Assembly (NCBI GenBank): GCA_003008705.1
Contig: PDUO01000006.1
Location: forward strand, 1,311,295-1,375,294
Origin: Pezicula radicicola
Lineage: Eukaryota; Ascomycota; Leotiomycetes; Helotiales; Dermateaceae
Reading direction: 5' to 3'
Length of the DNA stretch: 64,000 nt
Below, in pieces: positions 24,442 to 34,339 of the stretch. Positions within the stretch are counted from its first letter, which is position 1. Each line of letters starts with the position of its first letter. The translations under genes were made by a program, and so were the position numbers. Under the pieces are notes generated by a model that was not told the DNA's origin, searched no databases, and saw only the letters and a list, made by a program, of their open reading frames with translations.

Positions 24442-25193
24442 GGCGATGATCTACGCAGTGTATTTGTTGTAGTGAACTTGATGAAAGAGACAAGTCGCGA
24501 ATAGTGATCTAGGGGAGGTTGAGCTAGTCGAAGTCGAGATCGAATCTTCAGATTATGAAGAGAGATGAAGTTACTTCCATACAAGGGAGAAAGTTATGGT
24601 TGATCGATTGAGGTGAATTTCTGAGTTGGCTTGTTTGCCGAGCAAAAGGGGAGCCTAGCGCCGTCGCTTAGTCGTCGCTTGCTGGCTTTGTGGCTGGTGA
24701 TATGAAGCAAGGTGATATCTCATAGGTTCTAATGCTCTAGACCAGATTCATGAGTGAGACTGGGTGTGGACAACAGAATATAAGCCATGGACAAGAAACA
24801 TTCTTTTGTTAGCTATGCCTTCTGATCTCGCCATCGTTATTAATGTGGTTGCCGTTGATTCTGAAGCGAAGTTAGTAGCTGAATTAGAAACTATACAAGA
24901 GATATCTTTGCATAACTGTACATACTGCATAATTACATCTAACTGTGATTTTGAGCTACCTGTCTTTTCTCTATCCTCTTTGTTTCTAACCCAAGACCGC
25001 AAGTCTTTGCATAAAAATAAATGTAGAGCAGAGTCTTTCTTCGCTTCCATGCCTTCTCTCCATACCTTCTCTCCACACAACCTACAACCTTATTAAGGGT
25101 CTAGTTCTGTACTTAATCCTAACGCCAAAGAATGCAGTGATGCATACCTCCCAAGAATCCCCCAAACTCCAAACCCTCCATGTCACTCACACA
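24442..25193. other. Intergenic region
   Basis: This holds the promoter of the two-TM protein gene and the 3' region of the UbiB kinase gene. Overlapping frames on opposite strands at 24748-25096 have no family resemblance. Confidence 0.5.
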
Positions 25194-27409
25194 CTATACA
25201 TTAGGACCCAAAAGATCATACTTGACACAAGCCTCAACCTACGTCCCATTCACATTAGCAATCCACCTGAATTAGTCGATATGGGGAGACCAAAACTTAC
25301 GCTCTCAACACTAGCCTGGAAGAACTTCCTAGCCTCTAGTCCCGCCCAAACCTTCAACATAGAAAAGTCACCCTGCCTCAACATACCGCCACCACTCTGC
25401 GCACCCAGCTGTCTGAGAATAGGCAAGGCGCTACTCAATAGATCAATATCCGGATTAAGCGCCCTTCCAATACCTTCTAGCAACAAGATACTAATAACAA
25501 CATTGACAAAATCGCCTTCCATACGCACATGGTGTTGTCTCACCATGCCGAGAACTTCATTCAGGATATCGCCAATCTTCATATTGCCAAGAGCAAGTGT
25601 ACGAGATTTGACGCCAAGGACAAGATGTTGCATCTTCAGAGCAAAGATCTCTTGATCAAGTACGGCATCGGGTTGTCGGCAGCGTTCACACATCAAATGG
25701 CCTGCTTTGTAGCCATCAAATTCAGCAACAGCTTTGAAGAGATCCAGGAAGTTACGACGATTTGTTGGGTTAAGCTCCGTGACAAGACCTGTGTCAATGA
25801 AGATTAGTTGAGGACAGAAACCTTCGTTGTCGAGCTTTTGGAGCTCTGCTTCCCATGCCTTCGTATCTTTCTTATGTCTATATGGTCGAAGTCTAGCGAG
25901 GACTTGTTCTGTTACATCAGGTTGCTTTTGAGGATCTTCGTCTTTGTGTTTGTGTTTGTCTCTTCGAAAGGTGAGAGATGGCTGAGAAGATTTGTAGAAA
26001 CGAACCATGATATTGCCGGGGTGGAGATCAGCGTGTATGAAGTTGTCCAGTAGAAGCATTCGGAGGAATGCATCAAGCCCTTCGTCGGCTATTTCTCGTT
26101 GAAAAATCCCTCCACCGTTCTCCAGAAAATCGGATAATGGAATGCCTTGCGCAAATTCTTCAACGAGGACTTGACGAGTGGTGAATTCCGTGTAAGGATA
26201 AGGGAACCAGGCTGTAGTCCTCGCCTTGAAGTTTTTGCGGAAAATGCTGAGATTTGCAGCTTCAATTCGAAGATCCAGTTGAAGTCTCATCATTCCACCA
26301 AATTGGTCCACCTCGTCTGGTAATGATAGCCATTCGATTGTAGGAATAGCATTCAGTACTGACGCGAAGAAACCCATTATCCGCAAATCCCTCCTGACTG
26401 TCCTCTCAACACCAGGATGCAAAACCTTGATTGCGACATAATGTGACGGTACTCGTTCCGGTGTACTCTTGATCAGGGTATCGACATTTCTACGTAGATT
26501 CTTCCTGAAGTTGTGTGGTTCCTCCAAGTCTTGGTCTCCCGGAAGAGCCAGATTTTTCTTCAGCTTCGCCTTGTATACTTGCGCAATTGCTCCTACCCCC
26601 AACGGCGTTTCGTCAAACTCTTCGAATATGTCTTCGAAAGACCGACCGTCGAATGCTCTCTGGATGATGCGCTTCGTTTGATGAAGGGAGTGCGCAGGGG
26701 CATTGGAGTGGAGTTGGGACATGATTTCACACATCTCAGTTGGGAATATATCGGTTCGAGAGGCAGCCCATTGCCCGAGCTGTGAGTCTTGTTAGCTGGG
26801 TGCAGTAGCAGGACTTGATGAAATTACCTTGATGAACGCTGGTCCAGCACGCTCCATAGATTTCACGAGGAACCAATACCACCACAGGGTGCCAGACCTC
26901 TCGTTATCCCTATGCTTCTGTCTGGGCCCAATCCAAAGCGTAGGCACAGACAGAATCACTGGGACAAAGATAACGAACAGGTGGAAGAAGCGTAGGCCAG
27001 TACACAATGGTTCCCAGACATATAGATCCAAATAAAAGAATATACTATGGCCAACGCGCTTCACTCCATGGGTATCATCAGGCACCTTCTTCTGAATCTC
27101 GTCCCTTGATGCTTCCAGCATGCGGCCCTCCGCTGTGAGTTCTGTCCCATCGTTGTCCTTCTCCGAAAGGATGACGAAAGCCGCAGGGCTCAACGCAGCA
27201 GCAGCCGCATATACTAAGCCATCATGTCGCGGTGGTTTTCCATACCATCTCCCTCCCCCTCCCNNNNNNNNNNNNNNNCCCCCTCCCCCTCCATTGCTCC
27301 CCGAGTATCTCTTGCCGGCGCATTGTAGAGGTCGGCACTGGAAAGCTGGGCGCACACGTGGAATGGTCTGGCGAATGCATATCCGACCTATGACCAGAAG
27401 AGGCCTCAT
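25194..27409 (-). CDS. UbiB/ABC1 atypical kinase, ADCK2/Cqd1 type, mitochondrial
   Basis: This is a three-exon gene (27409-26828, 26779-25301, 25238-25194) encoding about 701 residues, with five codons unknown at an N-run. The start MRPLLVIGRICIRQTIPRVR is a basic, amphipathic mitochondrial presequence. A poly-Gly tract interrupted by the N-run follows, then TM-like segments near 140-180. The UbiB signature KxGQ (K194-LGQ197) spans the first exon junction. PLGVGAIAQVYKA (253-265) replaces the Gly loop, K312 lies in VAIKVLHPG, the catalytic loop HADLHPGN is at 443-450, and the metal motif is FIDTGL. SLPDEVDQFGGMMRLQLDLR is characteristic of the ADCK2/yeast Cqd1 branch, which affects coenzyme Q distribution from the inner membrane. 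The short last exon (VEACVKYDLLGPNV) uses a GTAAGT donor at 25300, in preference to an unspliced end at 25250. Confidence 0.9.
27264..27278. other. Assembly gap (15 N) inside a Gly codon tract
   Basis: Fifteen N bases lie between C-rich runs. On the coding (minus) strand this is a G-run that encodes poly-Gly and could form a G-quadruplex, a likely reason for the gap. Confidence 0.95.
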
Positions 27410-28277
27410 ATTCCCTTCTAGACGTCGTCGTTGTCGACTCGTATCGCAGATGCTACCAGTACTCCATTGAGGTTGTTTGTTGTGGCTTAAGAGTGAGAGT
27501 TGAGCTTGTGAAAGCCGTGACGTCAACCGAGCTTCCAGACTCAGGCACCAAAGGCGGCTTTCAACAATTTTCTTTTGACAATGTACGTAGTAAAGAGACA
27601 ATGTGATTGTATACTAATTACAACTATTAGGCTACAAAGTTTTAATGTTTTTCCACGATCGCAACTAGGAGGTTCCTCATGTGAATGGGAGCTCAGTGCT
27701 GTTGAACAGGTCGGGATATGTCGGTGACCGGAAAGGGCCGGCAGAAACTGAAGTCTCCCCCTTTCGTACGGATGTGCTTCGTACCTAGTACTTCCGTACA
27801 GTGAACAACTCCTTTTGCCTGTGCAACTGATGTTCATTGCCGGTCACTATAATGGGTTGCTTTTGGATCTCAACAATGTAGAGTACTAAGTAGTAGCCGT
27901 CATATTCTTGCCCTTCCCTTCCCTTCCCTCTCTCTTTACTATAGGTACAGTACAATTCATACCTCCTTGCTCTCTTTGCCAAGTTGCCTCCAGTATAGAA
28001 ATTACGTTCAGAGGGAGGAGTAAGATTAGTCGAATATATATACTTTACCTTACATACTCAGAGTCCATACCTAGGTACAGTTCAAAGACAGAAGCATTAG
28101 CAAGCTCATGGAAGGTGACCTACTTAGCTCTAGCGCATGCGATAACGATAAGGAAGTCAATTACTCCGTACTGTATGTAGCTCGTTATTTACTTCCCCAA
28201 CAACATCCTCCCCGCTGATTCGTACATAAGACAAGTACCTACCTACTTAGCTTCGACCAGCCCTCAGCGCCTTAAAT
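27410..28277. promoter_or_regulatory. Divergent promoter region between UbiB kinase and Hri1-like gene
   Basis: The two flanking genes point away from each other, so both promoters lie in these 868 bp. A pyrimidine run of repeated CCCTT words at 27910-27932 is typical of fungal core promoters and reads towards the Hri1-like gene. No clear TATA box is seen. Confidence 0.5.
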
Positions 28278-29334
28278 ATGCCTTCGCAGCCGTACATTTC
28301 CGTGCGGAAGTCCATTAAATGGGAGGTCAGTAGCCTAACTCCGCCCGAAGGAGGGAAACATCCCACTTTGTGCGATGGAGATATCTCACTCTACGAATAC
28401 TACTGATGACAACGTACAATAGGGCGAGGAAGCTTATGAAGACACAGAGTAAGTCCCTCTGTACCTAAGTGCGAGAGTGCCAATTGCTAACATTACTTTC
28501 AGTACAGTAGTGCTCACTTCCGCTCCTCGAGGAGCCCCATTCACATCTAGCCCCGACAAGTACTTCGTCGATATCCGAGTCTACCATCCAAAACCCAGCG
28601 AACCCAATTTACCACTAGACAAACCTGGCCAACCACCCTCTCTGGCACGATTGGAATGGGGCTTTGCTGGAACATCGAAATCAGAACCGCCAACCTTCGG
28701 TGACAATGGCAAACTTCTCAAACCCGGACATAGCAAATGGACACACGTGGTTGATAATAGATCTCTATCTACAATTGCAGACGAGGGTTTTATGTACCCA
28801 ATAGAAGGCAGCGACGAGACGTTGGAAAAAGGCTCGATGCCCCATCCGAAAACTGGAGTTGACACTGCCTACGAGGAAATTTGGAAGGATGTTGAGATCT
28901 TAAAATGTGCCCGAGAGAAGACTTATGTCAGTTGGTTTGCAGAGTTCATTCCTGCAAACAGCGACGATCTAAGAAGAGGCTTTTTGTGCAGAATTGGACA
29001 GTACGTTCAGGGTGTTATCCGAATTGATAACAACAAGGTGGAGGTAGCAAGATGGAAGTGGGCAGGGCATGACCAGGGAGGCTGGGAGAAAGAGCTGGGC
29101 ATTGGATCTTCCTTGATTTTGAATGGCAAGCTTGTCGACCCTGAGGCTCCTCCGCGACAACACAACAAGTTCGAGACATTGTTTGGAGGAGCATGGCAGA
29201 TTATACAAGACTACTACTGGGATGATGGGTTAGAGCTTGCCGATTTAAAAGCACTCAACTCTCCAGACACTGGCTCAAGTACGTGGAGTTCTGTTGCAGA
29301 ACGCATCAAACTAATTCAAAATCTAGAACTCTAA
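28278..29334 (+). CDS. Hri1-like protein
   Basis: This is a three-exon gene (28278-28325, 28423-28448, 28503-29334) encoding 301 residues. The first exon is tiny (MPSQPYISVRKSIKWE) and the second is only 26 bp, so simple frame calling misses both. Spliced, the N-terminus reads ISVRKSIKWE-GEEAYEDTDTVVLTS and continues YFVDIRVYHP, the start of the first beta-barrel of Hri1 proteins (yeast Hrr25-interacting protein 1, a soluble two-barrel protein of uncertain function). Further family-like segments are LARLEWGFAGTS, WTHVVDNRS, CREKT-like YVSWFAEFIP and GRIGQYVQGVIR-type repeats in the second half. No catalytic residues can be assigned. Confidence is high for the gene and good for the family. Confidence 0.82.
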
Positions 29335-30128
29335 CTTGTTAGACCACGGCGCTGAAATTTGGAAGTGGAAAGTATCATGATTAATGAAGGTTCGACGTTG
29401 GCATGGTTCCCTTTGGACTATGGAAACTAACTCGTACCAGAGTAGTATCACGACGCCAAAGGTACGCCCAAATCCACAACACTACGGATTAGTACCTTTC
29501 ACATGGAAGAAAAGCAACTTTATCATGTGAATATTGATCATTGATTTTTAATCCTGCACCACAGTTGTTTTGACGAAATCCGGAGAGAAGGTTTTTTTTT
29601 TCCCTTCTTTTTTTTCTTCAAATACACGGCTTACCCAACGAGTGTGGAGGTTATATATTACATACAATAAGAACTCCAAAAGGCCGCGAAAGTTCGTGAA
29701 GCCTCCTTAGGGACAAGCAAAAATCACTCAACCCATCTGCCCAGAGAACAAAGAATAGGAACCCACGTCGAAGGTTTCATAGTGTGGGGTTCCCACAATT
29801 CGACGTTACTGTCCACTACGCAAAATCAACGGGGTTGAGCTATCAGCCTCTCAAGCTGCAACCAATGTAATCTTCGTGAGTTACCGTGAGGAATGCCATT
29901 TCATTTAACTCACATTTCTCTCTCGCAAGTGGGTTTTGCATTCCTCCTTCCTTACACCAAGAATGTGTTCCCTTCACGCGCACCATTAGCTAGGGATTAT
30001 AGGTCACATTTAAAGGGAGAATATAACCTCCGCTTGCTCTCCCTTGCCTTTCCTCCCCTTTCCTGCACACTGATATCATCATTTTCACTCTACACTTTAC
30101 GATTAGTAAACCAACCTAAACGGCCAGC
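29335..30128. other. Intergenic region
   Basis: This holds the Hri1-like terminator side and the promoter of the next plus-strand gene. There is a T-rich run at 29590-29620. No gene seen. Confidence 0.5.
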
Positions 30129-32011
30129 ATGCCCTGGCTCTCGAGATCAAATAGTCCAGATGGGACACGAAACAATTCACTCACAAACTCGCGAGATGTG
30201 ATCCACAAACCTCCATCAACAATGGCAAAGGTCACTTTCATACCCTCTATGCTCGATGGCTCATGTGGCACAAGCTCTGTTATGTACCGCCAGACACCTT
30301 CAACACTGCTGTGGAATAGTTTCAAGGTCATGGGTCAGAATTTGAACTGTCTCCCCCAAATGGCTCGCTCACTGTGTACTTGGTCAATCTTAAAGAAGAT
30401 AGCAGGGGACTGGATAAGTGTAAGGGATCTGTTGTTGCAAATTGTTCTTACTCTCGTGGAGACTTTTGCATTAATAGTTGCAATACCCATACTCTTGGTA
30501 CTTCCTGGTGCAATTTTTCTGTCCGCGATTTTAGGATTTGCTGTTCTAGTCACAGTGTTGAGTGCGCCGTTAAATGGCAGCAGAATTTACAGAAGTGTTA
30601 GTGGAACCAAGAGGGAGATGGAGGAGTGGGCAGACGAGAAGTGGATCTTTATCAATGGTTCAATGACAAGGCAAGTGGTCCCATTTTCTCTGCATATTAC
30701 TTCCATAAAGCAGAATAACTAACTCCAAACAGTTCCTATCAATTACAATCCCAACTCTCACACTTAACAGCCATTTTTAGCCGCCCAATGATAGGCGTAC
30801 ACAATCGCACCCACGGCGTACCTCTCGACTTCATTTTCTCCCTCCTGTCACATTGTCTGTTTCCAGGAGCAAACACCCCCACATCTACAGCACTCTATAC
30901 TACCATCCGTGATGCTCTCCTCACACCTTCGATCCGTAAAGTCATTCTCCTATCGCACGGCAGCGGCTCCACAATCATGTCCCATACCCTTGATAAACTA
31001 CATGCCGACCTCCCAATCGACGTTCTCTCCAAGCTCGAAATCTACACTTTCGGATCCTCAGCAACGCATCTCTCAAATCCTGTCCTCCAAACGTCTGAGG
31101 GGCCGATCGGGGCAGATAGAGCCATTACCAGGGCCGATGGCTCAATAATTTCGCCAGTTAAGGCTGCCTTAGCAGGAATCGGCTACCGCAATGAAGATAC
31201 GGAACGAGTCATTCCGCATATCGAACACTATGCCCTCACGTCTGACATCTCAGCCGCCACAGGAATTGTCCATCATATCCGCCAAACCCTAGATAACCGA
31301 CTCTGTGGCCGACTTTTTTTGATATCCCCAACGTTACCCCTCTCGCCTCCGCAAAACAAAAGGAGAAACTCTTCAAAATTAGAGGGGTTCTTATTCGGGA
31401 CACATTATTTAGAGTCTTTGTTCCCGAAAGACTCATTACATCCTAACTCAAAACATGCAGTATTGAACCAGGAGAGTCTACTACTCGACGAGGTTGTTAG
31501 TGTTGATGTAAGCACGGCAGAAAAGAGAGAATTCACCGCACAAGGTGTATCGATGCCACTAAAAACACTTTACATATCCCCACGCAGCTCAATGATCGCC
31601 AACTTCAACAATAGCAATAGCGGTGCCTCTTCACCCGGTTCATCTCCTCGATCCTCAGCTACCACAAATGGGAATCACGTAAATGGAAACGCCGCAACAG
31701 GAGGAAATGGAGTCAAACGGTTGAGTTGGCAAAATGGAGGCGTTTTTGGTACCGGCATGGATTGTATTGGTCAAGCAAGAAATAGTGCCCGTGAGGCTGA
31801 GGGCAAGACAGTAAGGCAATTGAGTAGACTTTGGAGGTACGTGGGTGGTGCGAAGCCGGTGGGGGAGGATGTAGCTGTTGCCAACGGTGTGGGAAACTCA
31901 GATGCTGGTGCGGGGGACTCGATGAAGGAGGGGTGTTTTGGGGATGGGGGAAATGGTTATGGGGGCCAGAATGGAGTGAATGGGATGATGATGACACATC
32001 CGATCAGGTAG
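30129..32011 (+). CDS. Membrane-anchored alpha/beta-hydrolase-like protein (DUF676-like)
   Basis: This is a two-exon gene (30129-30670 and 30733-32011) encoding 606 residues. The 62-bp intron has a GC-AG border (donor AG/GCAAGT), and joining it restores KWIFINGSMTSSYQLQSQL, so the intron is real. A double membrane segment lies at about 100-150 (IVLTLVETFALIVAIPILLV and onward). The conserved block FINGSMT...MIGVHNRTHGVPLDF is followed by a Rossmann-like core. The position of the lipase nucleophile elbow reads LLSHGSGSTIM, which does not keep a clean G-x-S-x-G. The C-terminal 150 residues are Ser/Gly/Asn-rich. Relatives are annotated as DUF676 or lipase-like proteins of unknown role. Catalytic activity is doubtful. 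Confidence 0.72.
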
Positions 32012-32532
32012 ATGATGACTTCGAGGCTGTTGTTCTTGATGGTCAGAATAATGTTGACGTTCTGGATGTGGATGATGAGGAAGGAGATTGGTCATGGCAT
32101 CATCCTAGTCCCGACCAGAAAACAATGAAACGGAAAGAGCAGGAAGGAGGTATACGATGGCACGATCCAGCACCCAGTACCATGAAACGCAAACGAGAAA
32201 TCGAAACGGATACAGAAACGGCAATATTTAACGATATTAATGTCTATAAACGTATCAAAGACAATGACGGAAAAAGAGTTGCCCCTGCTTCAGATTGGGG
32301 AATTTCGGGAATTTCAACGATATCAACAACGGATTCAGACGATAACAACAATAATGATGACGACGACGATGATCATGATCAAGTATTGGATACTGAGTTA
32401 GATCTTGGATTTCTGGAGAAGGAAGGAGAGAATTATGCGAATTTGAGGGTTGGCGATCCTGATTATGATTTCAATGATGATGAGAGGAAATCTGAGGGTG
32501 ATGTTGATATGTTAGTTGCTGTTTGGCTTTGA
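32012..32532 (+). CDS. Acidic Asp-rich reading frame, possible C-terminal extension or separate ORF
   Basis: Directly after the stop of the hydrolase-like gene, another plus frame stays open to 32532. It encodes strongly acidic sequence (DDDFEAVV, DVDDEEGDWSW, a run of Asp and Asn near 32340, KEGENYANLRVGDPDYDF). Its codon pattern looks coding, yet it lacks a good start of its own beyond overlap with the upstream gene. It may be joined by an unrecognised small intron (a GTAGAT donor sits at 32008), or there may be a base-count error in the G-rich DNA before it. Low confidence as an independent gene. Confidence 0.35.
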
Positions 32533-33208
32533 TTTTTTCTATTTTGATTTTGAATTTTGAATTTTCTTTTTATACTTTCCTACTTTTAATTATTGCGTTC
32601 TTTGGCTTATTTACATTCTTGATGACGGCTTGGCTTGCCTTGGCCCGGATTTGGTTGGTCGACTTTTTTTCTGCTTCTTGATGAAGAATGATGGATGTTA
32701 ATGACAGGTGACGTTTGAGATATGATTTGATATTCTTTTATCTGTTATTTCTATTTCAATACTTCTTTTCCCCCTTGTTGCTTTTACTATCATGTTTTAC
32801 TTCACATCTCTTCTTCAGGCGCTTTATTCTTAAAATTATTGGATTGGATTGGATTAGACAAGTTTGTTTTAGATATATCTATGTAATGTACCTTGCTCTT
32901 GATGCTATTACTATTAATAATTGCGATTAGTGTTACCATTTCTGTTTTTTAAAAAAAATAAAAAGCGAGCTTTTAAGATAGGTTATTTCTAATATTTATG
33001 TTTATATTCACTACCTACTTTTCAGATAGAGGTGATGGGGAAATGGTTTATATAATGCTACTCTTTTGACATTCTATTTTTATATCTAAGAAACCTGACA
33101 CAACATTCTATCTACGAAGTACTTGAAACTCATTTTAATCTCTCCAATAACATCTTTTAATGCCCCCCTATTCTTCAATATAAGTATATTATTATTATCC
33201 CTTATTTA
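32533..33208. other. T-rich intergenic region
   Basis: Pyrimidine- and AT-rich DNA. The short frame at 32715-32930 is low-complexity and not supported. Confidence 0.5.
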
Positions 33209-33399
33209 TCCCTTACACCGTTTCCTTCAACTTTGTTTAGGGATTCAGCACCCCCTTTAAAAATCAAGCGGGTGATCTTCGAGCACAAACCACATAGGGT
33301 AGTAAATTCACACTAAATCTAAGGTTTTGGCTTAAGAGGCGAGCCTCGCGCAGGGCACGTCCTATTGACCGAGCTTATAGCAGGAAACGGTGTAAGGGA
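33209..33399. mobile_element. MITE family F (TA-flanked inverted repeat)
   Basis: This is a 191-bp element with terminal inverted repeats TCCCTTACACCGTTTCCT, perfect at both ends. It is flanked by TA at 33207-33208 and 33400-33401. It has no coding capacity. The TCCC start and TA flanks match families C and G in this window, so all three may be mobilised by related Tc1/mariner-type transposases. Confidence 0.82.
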
Positions 33400-34339
33400 T
33401 ACTATCCCCTCCCCTTATTAAAGGATATTCAGTGGGCGGGTAGAACCAACTATTAGAGGGGCTTAGCAAATAGAAAATACTACTTTTATAGCCTACTAGT
33501 AGGTAGGGTTAGGGTTATACGTACGCCCTGGTTTTTACAACAGACTAGATTTTAGCCTATGCAACAGGGCAGGCAAGGACTTCTTAGGGTTAGAGTATAC
33601 CCTTTACAGCTTCGACCTATAGAGCCTACTAAATAACTATTAATAAATGGGGGGAGGGGAAGAATAGTACTCTATTCCTATCTTTCTACCCCTACCCCCC
33701 TACGTACTAACTTCCTCACCTAACCAACCCCCCCCCAAAACCCACACATTCAAACCCACACATCAAACCAACTACACCCCTACAAAACACTACATTACCT
33801 TATATAAGACTTAATTACATAAGCGCATTTTAAAAGTTAAAAGTATAGTAAGATAATAAGAGTATTTTTTAAGACGCTTAAGTAAAGGTTTAAATATAAA
33901 ATATTATTAGATTAACTAAAGAGCTTTTAAAATTAAAGGAATAGCTTCTATATATAGTAAGGGGATTTAAGACTAAACACAATGTACCTAATAGGTTTGA
34001 TTTAGGCAACCCTAATGGCTTAGTAAAGACTTATAGAAGCCTTAGAATAGTTATAGGGTGCCGGATTAAGGCAATAAGAGACAATGGATAAGAGATCCAA
34101 GTTATAACCTATTAGTTCTAGTAAGTGGGGCTTAAGTTCAAAATACATGCACAATTAAACATCCGCAATCAAAGAACCAGAAAGGAAAAAGGAAACACAC
34201 ACACAAATACACAATCAAATCTCAAATCCCACCTCAATCTCGATTCTTATTCAAGTTCAACTACTCAACTACTCAACTACACAACTACACAACTACACAC
34301 CACTTCCCACCTTCCAAACCTCCAAAACTTTCTCTTCCC
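33400..34339. other. Degenerate repeat-rich DNA
   Basis: Highly biased sequence with C homopolymers near 33728, CACA-type words near 33740-33780 and AT-rich blocks at 33780-33960. At 34255-34300 there is a short ACTACTCA/ACTACACA repeat. It looks like mutated repeat DNA; no gene seen. Confidence 0.5.

Noticed and set aside
33209..33399. Family F as LTRs of a retroelement
   Set aside because: The ends are inverted, not direct, and TA-flanked, so a DNA-type element fits better.
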